Assembly (NCBI RefSeq): GCF_019448255.1
Contig: NZ_CP080410.1
Coordinates: forward strand, 310,001 to 374,000
Direction: 5' to 3'
Origin: Qipengyuania flava
GTDB taxonomy: Bacteria > Pseudomonadota > Alphaproteobacteria > Sphingomonadales > Sphingomonadaceae
DNA: 64,000 nt
In this document: positions 23,068 through 30,813 of the stretch, one piece after another
Position numbering within the stretch: position 1 is the stretch's first letter
Layout of the letters: each line of letters starts with the position of its first letter
Made by a program: the position numbers and the translations under genes
The notes under the pieces: model-generated
Database searches by the model: none
Told to the model about the DNA's origin: nothing
Seen by the model: the letters and a program-made list of their open reading frames with translations, nothing else

Positions 23068-24897
23068 ATGGCAGACACGGACGGGACCGAGAACGAGGCG
23101 CGCGGCCGCTTCGGGCGCAAGCGAGGGGCAATGGACGCCCCGCGCGAACGCTCGCTGCGCCCGCTCAAAATGGTGTGGCAGGCGGGCAAGAACTATCCCG
23201 GCCATGTCGCCATGGCGATTCTCGCCCTGATCATCACCGCAGCCGCCACGCTGGCCATCCCGGCCGGCTTCAAGCTGGTCATCGACCGCGGCTTTGCCGA
23301 GGGTGCAGACCCGGAAAACATGGGCCGCTGGTTCCGCTACCTGCTGATGATCGTCGGGGTGCTGTCTGTCGGCACCGCGATGCGGTTCTATTTCGTGAGC
23401 TGGCTGGGTGAGCGCGTGGTCGCGGACATCCGCCTCAAGGTTCAGGAAAACCTGCTGCGCCTTGCGCCGGGCTTTTATGAAGAGAACAGCCCCAAGGAAA
23501 TCTCCAGCCGCATGACCAGCGACACCGCGCTGATCGAGCAGGTCGTCGGGACCACCGTCTCGGTCGCGCTGCGCAACACGCTGATGGCCATCGGCGGGAG
23601 CGCCTATCTCTTCTGGCTCGTCCCGGGGCTGACGCTTGGCCTGCTGCTGATCATCCCGGCTATCGTCATTCCGATCACCCTGTTCGGACGCCGGTTGCGC
23701 AAGGTCTCGCGCACCAGCCAGGACCGGGTTGCCGATATTGGCGCGATGGTCACCGAAGTGCTCTCCGCGATGAAGATCGTGCAGGGCTTCAACCAGGAAA
23801 GCCGCGAGCACGGAAGGTTCGAGGAAGCGGTCGAACGCACCTTCACTGTTGCGAAACGCCGCGTCATCATCCGTGCGGCCATGACTGCCGTCGTCATCCT
23901 GCTGGTTTTCGGCGGCATCACCCTGCTCGTCTGGCGCGGGGCGCAGGCGGTGAGCGAAGGCGTGATTTCGGGCGGTACGATTGCCGCCTTCGTGCTCACC
24001 TCCGGGCTCGTTGCCGGTGCGATCGGCGCGCTTACCGAGGTCTATGGCGACCTCCTGCGCGGAGCAGGCGCGGCCAGCCGCCTGTCCGAGCTGCTCGAGG
24101 AAAAGCCCGCGATCACCGCCCCCGAACGCCCGCAGGCCCTGCCCACACCGCCGCGCGGCAGCCTGTCGTTCCGCAACGTGACCTTCCGCTATCCCACGCG
24201 GCTCGAAGCCGCGGCGATCACCGATTTCAGCCTCGAAGTCGAACCGGGCGAGACGGTCGCCATCGTCGGCCCCTCGGGCGCGGGCAAATCGACCATCTTC
24301 CAGCTTGCCGAGCGGTTCTACGACCCGCAGGCCGGCTCGATCCGGCTCGACGGTATTCCGCTGACCAGCGCCGACCCTTCGCAGGTCCGCCAGCGCATGG
24401 CCTACGTCCCGCAGGAAGGCGTGCTGTTCAGCGCCAACGCGCGCGACAACCTACGTTACGGCAATTGGGACGCGAGCGACGAGGACATCTGGGCTGCCGC
24501 ACGCGCTGCCAACGCGGCCGAGTTCCTCGAAAAGCTGCCGCAGGGCCTCGATACCTATCTCGGCGAAAGCGGCACGCAGCTCTCTGGCGGCCAGCGCCAG
24601 CGTATTGCGATTGCCCGTGCGCTGCTGCGCGATGCGCCCATCCTGCTACTCGACGAGGCGACGAGCGCGCTCGATGCGGAAAGCGAACGCCTTGTGCAGG
24701 ACGCGCTCGAACAGCTGATGGAAAAGCGCACCACGCTGGTGATTGCGCACCGCTTGTCCACCGTCCGCGCGGCCGACCGGATTGTCGTGATGGACGACGG
24801 GCGCATCGCCGAACAGGGCACGCATGACGCGCTGACCGCCAACGGCGGGCTCTACGCGCGCCTTGCTTCGCTGCAGTTCGGGCTTGAAAGCGCCTGA
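23068..24897 (+). CDS. MsbA-like ABC exporter (fused permease and ATPase)
   Basis: A 609-residue half-transporter that should work as a homodimer. After a charged, probably disordered N-terminus (about 1-35) come six transmembrane helices (about 45-320), then an ATPase domain with Walker A GPSGAGKST, signature LSGGQRQR, Walker B ILLLDEAT and an H-loop IAHRLST. It belongs to the lipid A/multidrug exporter group; the substrate is not known. uppP follows after 43 bp on the same strand, which hints at an envelope-lipid role. An internal methionine at residue 22 is a possible alternative start. Confidence 0.92.
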   Translation: MADTDGTENEARGRFGRKRGAMDAPRERSLRPLKMVWQAGKNYPGHVAMAILALIITAAATLAIPAGFKLVIDRGFAEGADPENMGRWFRYLLMIVGVLSVGTAMRFYFVSWLGERVVADIRLKVQENLLRLAPGFYEENSPKEISSRMTSDTALIEQVVGTTVSVALRNTLMAIGGSAYLFWLVPGLTLGLLLIIPAIVIPITLFGRRLRKVSRTSQDRVADIGAMVTEVLSAMKIVQGFNQESREHGRFEEAVERTFTVAKRRVIIRAAMTAVVILLVFGGITLLVWRGAQAVSEGVISGGTIAAFVLTSGLVAGAIGALTEVYGDLLRGAGAASRLSELLEEKPAITAPERPQALPTPPRGSLSFRNVTFRYPTRLEAAAITDFSLEVEPGETVAIVGPSGAGKSTIFQLAERFYDPQAGSIRLDGIPLTSADPSQVRQRMAYVPQEGVLFSANARDNLRYGNWDASDEDIWAAARAANAAEFLEKLPQGLDTYLGESGTQLSGGQRQRIAIARALLRDAPILLLDEATSALDAESERLVQDALEQLMEKRTTLVIAHRLSTVRAADRIVVMDDGRIAEQGTHDALTANGGLYARLASLQFGLESA

Positions 24898-24940
24898 CCT
24901 CCCGGTACTCCTCTCTCAAATCTCCTGGGGCCCCACCGAA

Positions 24941-25756
24941 ATGAACGACTACCTGACTGCGATCTTCCTCGGCATCGTCGAAGGACTGACCGAGTTTATC
25001 CCGGTGTCTTCCACCGGGCACCTGATCCTCGCCACGGAACTGTCGGGGGCCGATCCCGACGAATGGGCGATGTTCAACGTGGTGATCCAGCTCGGGGCGA
25101 TCCTGGCAGTGGTGTACCAGTATTGGGGCACCTTCTGGTCGGCCGGCATGGGCGTGCTGAAGCGCGAACGCGAAGGCCTGATGTTCGCCCGCAACATCCT
25201 CCTCGGTTTCCTGCCCAGCGCCGTGATCGGCTTTGCGCTCTATGAGAATTTCGAAGCAATGCTCGGCAACCCGGGGATCGTGCCCTGGGCGCTGATCGCA
25301 GGCGGTATCGCGATCATCGTGATCGAACGCGTGGCGAAGCCCAATGACGAAGGGCGCGGCGTAGCCGACCTTCCGGCAGCGCAGGTGCTCGGCGTCGGGT
25401 TCGCCCAGTGCCTCGCCATGGTGCCCGGCGTTAGCCGTTCGGGCGCGACGATCATGGGCGCGCTGGCCATGGGCATCAACCGCAAGACGGCCGCCGAATT
25501 CAGCTTCTTCCTCGCTGTCCCTACCATGGTCGGGGCAAGCACGCTGGAGATCTTCACCAAGTACGACGAGATGATGGCCGGAGCAACACGCGTCGGCTGG
25601 GACGAGATCGCCATCGGCTTCGTCGTCAGCTTCATCGTCGCGCTGTTCGTCATTCGCGCCTTCGTGGCCTTCGTCAGCCGCAGCGGGTTCACGCCCTTTG
25701 CCTGGTACCGGATCGTGGCCGGCACCGCTGCGCTGCTGTGGCTGAGCTTCACCTGA
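24941..25756 (+). CDS. uppP: Undecaprenyl-diphosphatase
   Basis: This 271-residue membrane enzyme recycles undecaprenyl diphosphate to the monophosphate carrier for peptidoglycan and other envelope polymers. Visible motifs are EGLTEFIPVSSTGHL (glutamate-rich motif plus the P-loop-like PVSSTGH) and the second motif PGVSRSGATI. The length and hydrophobicity match BacA/UppP. The ATG at 24941 begins the conserved N-terminus. It is probably co-transcribed with the ABC exporter. Confidence 0.96.
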   Translation: MNDYLTAIFLGIVEGLTEFIPVSSTGHLILATELSGADPDEWAMFNVVIQLGAILAVVYQYWGTFWSAGMGVLKREREGLMFARNILLGFLPSAVIGFALYENFEAMLGNPGIVPWALIAGGIAIIVIERVAKPNDEGRGVADLPAAQVLGVGFAQCLAMVPGVSRSGATIMGALAMGINRKTAAEFSFFLAVPTMVGASTLEIFTKYDEMMAGATRVGWDEIAIGFVVSFIVALFVIRAFVAFVSRSGFTPFAWYRIVAGTAALLWLSFT

Positions 25757-25772
25757 TCTCTCTCCGATGAGC

Positions 25773-25828
25773 AAATCCGCTGGCAGACAAATGGCGCCCT
25801 TGCGGAACCTTTGGCTGCCTGCGGATTT
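25773..25828 (+). terminator. Inverted repeat/terminator-like hairpin after uppP
   Basis: AAATCCGC-T-GGCAG (25773-25786) pairs with CTGCC-T-GCGGATTT (25815-25828) around one T-T mismatch, with a 28-nt loop. A short TTTT run overlaps the end of the right arm (25826-25829). It lies between the uppP stop and the GlsB-like gene and may end the exporter-uppP transcript. Confidence 0.5.
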
Positions 25829-25864
25829 TCCCTGAGTGTACGAGAATACGTAAGGCACGAAACG

Positions 25865-26122
25865 ATGGGTCTATTGATACTGATTGTGGTGGGCGCCCTT
25901 CTGGGGTGGCTGGCTACGATCATCCTGCGGATAGAAGACGGGCGCAGCATCGCGTTCAACACGGGTGCCGGCATTGCCGGCACCGTCGTGACCGGGCTTG
26001 TCGTCGGCACGGGCGCCATCCTTGGTTCGATCAGCGGGGCCACGCTCCTGTGGTCCGTGGTCGGCGCGCTCGTCACGATTGCGCTTTTCAATCTTATCCG
26101 CCGGCACGCCTTTTCGGCCTGA
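25865..26122 (+). CDS. GlsB/YeaQ/YmgE-family membrane protein
   Basis: An 85-residue protein with three hydrophobic, glycine-rich helices (ILIVVGALLGWLATIIL, then AGIAGTVVTGLVVG, then WSVVGALVTIALFNLIRR), the pattern of transglycosylase-associated/GlsB stress proteins. These are small inner-membrane proteins induced in general stress; the biochemical role is unknown. The ATG at 25865 was chosen over an upstream in-frame start at 25811 because the family begins with MGLL(I). It is followed by two small acidic lipoproteins on the same strand. Confidence 0.85.
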   Translation: MGLLILIVVGALLGWLATIILRIEDGRSIAFNTGAGIAGTVVTGLVVGTGAILGSISGATLLWSVVGALVTIALFNLIRRHAFSA

Positions 26123-26189
26123 GGACGCTTACCAGACTTTGGGGAAGAGCGCAGGATTGGCCTGCGTCTCATATTCAAGGGGAATACAA

Positions 26190-26447
26190 ATGAAGTTCAA
26201 CAAGCTCACTCTCGTGGCTTCGGCCGCCGCCCTCAGCCTTGGCGTCGCCGCATGCGACAGCCCGGCCGAAGAAGCTGCTGAAGAGCAGGCAGAAGCCATG
26301 GAAGACACCGCTGACGCCATGGAAGACGCCGGCGAAATCACCGACGAACAGGCCGACGCCATGGAAGCCGAAGCCGACGACATCGAAGACGCAGCAGAAG
26401 GCGACACCGATGCGCTGACCGAAGGCGTGGAAGAAGCCGTCAACTAA
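26190..26447 (+). CDS. Small acidic lipoprotein, copy 1
   Basis: An 85-residue secreted protein. The signal MKFNKLTLVASAAALSLGV ends in a lipobox (VAAC; Cys23). The mature part is almost entirely Glu/Asp/Ala with repeated EAMED/DAMED/DAMEA units, probably helical and disordered. It is preceded by AAGGGGAATACAA. The following gene is a close paralogue with the same leader and signal peptide. The function is unknown; an acidic surface or periplasmic buffer/chaperone role would be a guess. A strong terminator follows. Confidence 0.82.
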   Translation: MKFNKLTLVASAAALSLGVAACDSPAEEAAEEQAEAMEDTADAMEDAGEITDEQADAMEAEADDIEDAAEGDTDALTEGVEEAVN

Positions 26448-26472
26448 GACGCTTTTCACAAGACAATCTAAG

Positions 26473-26508
26473 GCGGTCCGGAAGCAATTCCGGGCCGCTT
26501 TTGTTTTG
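26473..26508 (+). terminator. Rho-independent terminator after lipoprotein copy 1
   Basis: GCGG-T-CCGGAA (26473-26483) pairs with TTCCGG-G-CCGC (26488-26498) across a 4-nt GCAA loop, with one T-G wobble, followed by TTTTGTTTT. It separates the two lipoprotein genes, so the second needs its own promoter. Confidence 0.85.
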
Positions 26509-26537
26509 CGGATTAAAAGGTGGTCGGAAAAGCGTTT

Positions 26538-26562
26538 GGAACAGACTCGCCGCAGGCCCGTT
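26538..26562 (+). promoter_or_regulatory. EcfG-type (general stress response) promoter, candidate
   Basis: GGAAC (26538-26542) and CGTT (26559-26562) are separated by exactly 16 bp, the consensus of alphaproteobacterial EcfG sigma-factor promoters (GGAAC-N16/17-CGTT). It lies 58 bp upstream of lipoprotein copy 2 and just after the terminator of copy 1. A TTGACC follows at 26561-26566, but no matching -10 was seen for a sigma-70 promoter. Confidence 0.6.
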
Positions 26563-26620
26563 GACCACAATATTGCCGCAATTCGAAAACGCGGCATTCG
26601 AACACAAAAGGGGAATACAC

Positions 26621-26884
26621 ATGAAGTTCAACAAGCTCACCATCGTCGCTTCGGCCGCCGCTCTCAGCCTTGGCGTTGCCGCCTGCGACGGCCCGACCGA
26701 AGAAGCCATGGAAGACCAGGCCGAAGCCATGGAAACCGCCATGGAAAATGAAGCGGACGCGATGGAAGACGCCGGCATGGAAGCCGAAGCGGACGCCATG
26801 AACGAAGCGGCCGATGACGTCGAAGACCAGATGGAAGCCGCTGCCGATACGGTTGGCGAGGAAATGGACGGCAACGAGATGTAA
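26621..26884 (+). CDS. Small acidic lipoprotein, copy 2
   Basis: An 87-residue paralogue of the preceding gene. The signal sequence is identical except for one residue (MKFNKLTIVASAAALSLGV), with the same VAAC lipobox (Cys23), and the mature part repeats AMED/AMEN/AMNE units. The leader AAAGGGGAATACAC is nearly identical too, so the duplication included the ribosome-binding region. It appears to be expressed from the EcfG-type promoter at 26538-26562, which would make it a general-stress gene (inference). The biochemical function is unknown. Confidence 0.82.
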   Translation: MKFNKLTIVASAAALSLGVAACDGPTEEAMEDQAEAMETAMENEADAMEDAGMEAEADAMNEAADDVEDQMEAAADTVGEEMDGNEM

Positions 26885-26913
26885 TCTCAGGTCTGCCAGA
26901 CCACTTCCAATGC

Positions 26914-26948
26914 AAGGGCGGTGCCGGAGCGATCCGGCGCCGCCCTTT
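26914..26948. terminator. Bidirectional terminator between lipoprotein copy 2 and phhA
   Basis: AAGGGCGG-T-GCCGGA (26914-26928) pairs with TCCGGC-G-CCGCCCTT (26933-26947) over a GCGA loop; the plus-strand end is TTT. The convergent genes stop on either side, so it can serve both. Confidence 0.75.
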
Positions 26949-26955
26949 CGCATTC

Positions 26956-27894
26956 CTAGACGGGATCGGCGCCCGATCCGCGTCCGCCGCGCAGCGTGTA
27001 TTCGAGCGTGCCGCGGTTCACCACATAGTCGACGTCGATCACCGCTGTGTTGGCATAGGTGAAGCCAGCGCCGAGGTTCTTGTAGAGCCGGTCGAAATCG
27101 CGCTCGACCGTCTGGCGGTAGAGGTCCTCGAAGCTCTCGATCACGAAATAGGTCGGCTGCAGATCGCTGATTACGTAATCGGTGCGCATAACGCGGTCGA
27201 CGTTGAGCATGATGCGGTTGGGGCTCTCGGCCTCAGTCGCATAGACCACTTCGGTCGGGCCGGAGAGGATGCCCGCGCCATAGGCCTTGATGCCGTCCTC
27301 TTCCTCGATCAGTCCGAACTCGACCGTGTACCAGTAGAGCGATCCCAGCGCTTTTAAGCGGTTGTAGCGCATCGCCTTCCACCCGGCGCGGCCGTATTCC
27401 TGCATGTAATCGGCATAGACCGGGTCGGTCAGCATCGGCACGTGGCCGAAGACATCGTGGAAGACATCGGGCTCCTGGATGTAGTCGAAGGTCTCGCGCG
27501 TGCGGATGAAATTGCCCGCCGGAAAGCGCCGGTTGGCGAGGTGCCAGAAGAACACGTGATCGGGAATCAACATGGGCACGGGCACCACGCTCCAGCCCGT
27601 CAGAGCGTTCAGATCCTCCGAAAGCTTGCCGAATTCGGGCACGCCGCCGCGGTTGAGGTTGAGCTTTTGCAGGCCTGCCATGAAGGCACTCGCCGCGCGG
27701 CCGGGCAGTACGCCCATCTGCCGTTCGAAAAGATCGTTCCAGATCGCGTCGTCTTCGCTCGAATACTCGGTCTGCTTCGGCTCGAGCCAGTCGTCGCCGA
27801 CGTGGGGCGGCTTCTTCAGCGGCGCGGTGAAAACCTCTGCCGGAAGGTCGGGCAGGCGGGTAAAGTCCTGTTCGGGTTCTGCAATGGTAGCCAT
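26956..27894 (-). CDS. phhA: Phenylalanine 4-monooxygenase
   Basis: A 312-residue pterin-dependent aromatic amino-acid hydroxylase converting phenylalanine to tyrosine. The iron ligands are His146 and His151 (DVFHDVFGHVP) and Glu192 (YTVEFGL). The length fits the single-domain bacterial form without the regulatory ACT domain. The pterin-recycling carbinolamine dehydratase (phhB) is not adjacent. The gene is divergent from ppk2, with 58 bp between starts. Confidence 0.96.
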   Translation of the reverse strand: MATIAEPEQDFTRLPDLPAEVFTAPLKKPPHVGDDWLEPKQTEYSSEDDAIWNDLFERQMGVLPGRAASAFMAGLQKLNLNRGGVPEFGKLSEDLNALTGWSVVPVPMLIPDHVFFWHLANRRFPAGNFIRTRETFDYIQEPDVFHDVFGHVPMLTDPVYADYMQEYGRAGWKAMRYNRLKALGSLYWYTVEFGLIEEEDGIKAYGAGILSGPTEVVYATEAESPNRIMLNVDRVMRTDYVISDLQPTYFVIESFEDLYRQTVERDFDRLYKNLGAGFTYANTAVIDVDYVVNRGTLEYTLRGGRGSGADPV

Positions 27895-27952
27895 ATCGTG
27901 GGCGCTGATACTATGATCGGCGCAAAGCTACAAATGAGGGGACCACAAAGGC

Positions 27953-28723
27953 ATGAAGCGCAAGGAATACGAAGCGGCGATGGAGCCGCTGCGCGAGGAA
28001 CTGGTCGCCATGGCGCGGTGGGCGCGCACGAGCGGAGAGCGGATCGTCGTGCTGTTCGAAGGGCGCGACACGGCAGGCAAGGGCGGCGCGATCCGCGCGG
28101 TTTCGGAAAAGCTCAACCCGCGCCAGTGCCATATCGTCGCGCTCGCCAAGCCGACCGAGGCCGAGCAAAGCCAGTGGTACTTCCAGCGCTACGCCCAGCA
28201 CCTGCCGAGCGCCGGCGAGATCGTGCTGTTCGATCGCAGCTGGTACAACCGGGCCGGCGTCGAGAAGGTCATGGGCTATGCCGACGATGCACAGGTCGAG
28301 CTGTTCCTGAAGCAGGCGCCGACCTTCGAACGGATGCTGGTCGATGACGGGATCCACCTGTTCAAATACTGGCTGACGACCGACCAGGCGCAGCAGGAAG
28401 AACGCCTGCGCGAGAGGCTGGAAGACCCCCTGAAGCGCTGGAAGCTCTCGCCGATCGACCTCGCCGCGCGCGACAAGTACGACGCCTACACCGATGCGCG
28501 CGAAGCCATGCTGGCAGCGACCCATACGACCCACGCCCCGTGGACGCTGGTCGATTTCAACGACCAGAAACGCGGCCGGCTGACGCTGGTGCGCGACCTG
28601 CTCGACCGCCTGCCGGATACCCGTGTCGCGCCTCCCGAGATCGATTTTCCCGAGCTTGGCCGTGAACCGAAGGCGGAGCGCTATTCGGTGCTGGACCCGA
28701 TTGCGGATTACCCGCTGGATTAG
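27953..28723 (+). CDS. ppk2: Polyphosphate kinase 2
   Basis: A 256-residue PPK2-family enzyme that phosphorylates nucleoside diphosphates (or monophosphates) using polyphosphate. Walker A is EGRDTAGKGG (Gly37-Lys43 core), Walker B is FDRSWYNR (Asp94), and the lid region is RAGVEKVMGY. Single-domain length suggests class I or III; the sequence alone does not settle NDP versus NMP preference. Its stop overlaps the convergent hydratase gene stop by 4 bp (TTAG). Confidence 0.94.
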   Translation: MKRKEYEAAMEPLREELVAMARWARTSGERIVVLFEGRDTAGKGGAIRAVSEKLNPRQCHIVALAKPTEAEQSQWYFQRYAQHLPSAGEIVLFDRSWYNRAGVEKVMGYADDAQVELFLKQAPTFERMLVDDGIHLFKYWLTTDQAQQEERLRERLEDPLKRWKLSPIDLAARDKYDAYTDAREAMLAATHTTHAPWTLVDFNDQKRGRLTLVRDLLDRLPDTRVAPPEIDFPELGREPKAERYSVLDPIADYPLD

Positions 28724-29577
28724 GCGAGGCTGGCCGAGGCCTTCGTCACCTGGCGCCCGTCAGAGACAAAGGCACCGATCTCGATTCCCTCGCCCTCGCT
28801 GCGCAGCACGAGGTGGAGCGGCTCTCCGGCCACCGCCGGGCTGACCCCGCGGAAGGCGAAGCTCGCCAGGCGGTTCTCGCCAAAGCGCTCGGCTGCGAGC
28901 TGCAGCAGCAGGCTGGCGGTCAGCGGTCCGTGGACGACGAGCCCGCGGTAGCGTTCGGCATCGCGCGCATAGGGCGCATCGTAATGGATGCGGTGGGTGT
29001 TAAAGGTCAGCGCCGAATAGCGAAACAACAGCCGCTCGTCGGGACGGATCTCGCGGTGTGTGTCCCAATCTCCCGGATCGAAGCGGCCCTCGCCCAAGTC
29101 GGGCGGCGACAAGGGGGCGTCCGCGCCCATGGCTTCGAGATAGACCAGCGTCTGCCGCTCGCTTACCGCAGGCGTGCCGTCGGCGCTCGTCTTGTGGTCG
29201 ACCTCGACGAAGACCATATCGCCGCGGCTGCCGGACTTCGCCTCGACCGAGGCGACGCGGCTCACCCGCTCGATCTCCGCACCGATCGCGATGGGCGCAA
29301 GGAACTGCATGGCGCTTGATGCCCACATGCGGCGGGGGAGCGGCACGGGCGGCAGGAAGCTTGCCGGGCTGTCGTCGCGCGAAGGATGGCCGTCTTCGCC
29401 CAGCTGTCCGGTCCGCGCCTCGGGCGTGCAGAGGCACAGGTGGATACCTTGCGGCATGGCTTCACCGGCCGGAGCATCGCGGTCGAAGGTCGCGCACCAT
29501 CGCGCGGCGAGCGCGGGGTCGAGCCGGTCGGCACTGCGCTGCTCGCGCCCGATCCAGTCCGACCAGTCCTGCGCCAT
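28720..29577 (-). CDS. MaoC-type dehydratase, mesaconyl-C4-CoA (3-methylfumaryl-CoA) hydratase-like
   Basis: A 286-residue double hot-dog protein with an N-terminal FAS1-like dehydratase half and a C-terminal half containing FRYSALTFNTHRIHYDAPYA and GLVVHGPLTASLL. This two-domain arrangement matches the mesaconyl-C4-CoA hydratase (Meh)/itaconyl-CoA hydratase group. The pattern RYSALTFNxHRIHYD is shared with that group. It is the last gene of a packed minus-strand operon whose second enzyme gene encodes a Mct-like CoA-transferase, which supports the call. The start ATG overlaps the upstream stop (TGATG). Confidence 0.82.
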   Translation of the reverse strand: MAQDWSDWIGREQRSADRLDPALAARWCATFDRDAPAGEAMPQGIHLCLCTPEARTGQLGEDGHPSRDDSPASFLPPVPLPRRMWASSAMQFLAPIAIGAEIERVSRVASVEAKSGSRGDMVFVEVDHKTSADGTPAVSERQTLVYLEAMGADAPLSPPDLGEGRFDPGDWDTHREIRPDERLLFRYSALTFNTHRIHYDAPYARDAERYRGLVVHGPLTASLLLQLAAERFGENRLASFAFRGVSPAVAGEPLHLVLRSEGEGIEIGAFVSDGRQVTKASASLA

Positions 29578-30809
29578 CAGGCGGCGCGCTCGAACACGGC
29601 GGCCATGCCCTGGCCGCCGCCGATGCACATGGTCTCGAGGCCGTAGCGCACTTCGCGGCGCTGCATCTCATGTGCCATGTCGGCAAGGATGCGGATGCCG
29701 GTCGCGCCGATGGGATGGCCGAGCGAGATGCCCGAGCCGTTGACGTTGACCAGCTCGCGGCGGCTGTCGTCCCCGGCGAAGCCCCAGCCCTTGAGCACGG
29801 CGAGCGCCTGCGGGGCGAAGGCTTCGTTGAGTTCGATCAGGCCGATATCGTCCCAGCCCATGCCGTTGCGGGCGAACAGGCGCTCCACCGCCGGGACCGG
29901 GCCAATGCCCATGCGGCTGGGATCGCAGCCCGCCGCGCTCCAGGAATGGAACCACAGGATCGGTTCGAGACCCAGCTCCTCGACCTTCTCTTCGGCGACG
30001 ACGAGGCAGGCCGCGGCAGCGTCGTTCTGCTGGCTGGCATTGCCTGCCGTCACGATGGCGTCGGGATCGCGCTTCAAGTCGATCGCGCGAAGCTTGCCGA
30101 GCGTCTCCATGCTCGCATCGGCGCGGTAGCCTTCGTCCTTGTCGAACACGACCGGATCGCCGCGACGCTGCGGGATTTCGACCGGGACCAGCTGGTCGTC
30201 GAACTTGCCTTCCTCCCAGGCGCGCGCGGCGTTCTGGTGGCTGCGCACCGCGAAGGCGTCGGCCTCCTCGCGGGTGATATCATAATCCTTGGCGAGGTTC
30301 TCGGCCGTCTCGATCATGCCGGTGATGATGCCGTAGCGCTCGATCGGCTGGCTCATCAGCCGGCCGCGCGTCAGGCGGTCCCACAGCTGCATGTCGCCCA
30401 TGCGCGCGCCGTGGCGCGCAGCCGTAGTGTAGTGTTCGACGTTGGACATGCTTTCCACGCCCCCCGCCAGCACGCAGTCGGCAACGCCGGTCTGGACCAT
30501 CATCGCTGCCGTCGCGACCGCCTGCAGGCCCGATCCGCAGCGCCGGTCGAGCTGGAAGCCGGGCACTTCCTCGGGATATCCGGCGGCAAGCCAGCTCCAG
30601 TGGCCGATGGCGGGCGCTTCGCCGCTGCCGTAACCTTGCGAGAACACGACGTCGTCGACGCGCGCGGGGTCCACGCCGCTACGCTCGACCAGCGCCTTGA
30701 TAATGATGGCGCCAAGCTGTCCCGCCTCAAGCGGGGCAAGGGTGCCGAGGAAGCGCCCGACGGGGGTACGCAGGGGCTTGCAGATGGCTACGCGGCGGTG
30801 TGACGTCAT
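29577..30809 (-). CDS. Acetyl-CoA C-acyltransferase (thiolase)
   Basis: A 410-residue thiolase with the nucleophile in LDRRCGSGLQ, GHPIGATG (His loop) and CIGGGQGMA (second Cys). The FSQGYGSGEAP insertion region and length fit degradative thiolases acting on 3-oxoacyl-CoA. It is located between the CoA-transferase gene (4-bp gap) and the MaoC-type hydratase (1-nt overlap), so it is made with both. It is a different subfamily from the thiolase at 16.4 kb, judged by the active-site flanks. Confidence 0.93.
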   Translation of the reverse strand: MTSHRRVAICKPLRTPVGRFLGTLAPLEAGQLGAIIIKALVERSGVDPARVDDVVFSQGYGSGEAPAIGHWSWLAAGYPEEVPGFQLDRRCGSGLQAVATAAMMVQTGVADCVLAGGVESMSNVEHYTTAARHGARMGDMQLWDRLTRGRLMSQPIERYGIITGMIETAENLAKDYDITREEADAFAVRSHQNAARAWEEGKFDDQLVPVEIPQRRGDPVVFDKDEGYRADASMETLGKLRAIDLKRDPDAIVTAGNASQQNDAAAACLVVAEEKVEELGLEPILWFHSWSAAGCDPSRMGIGPVPAVERLFARNGMGWDDIGLIELNEAFAPQALAVLKGWGFAGDDSRRELVNVNGSGISLGHPIGATGIRILADMAHEMQRREVRYGLETMCIGGGQGMAAVFERAA

Positions 30810-30813
30810 GGGT

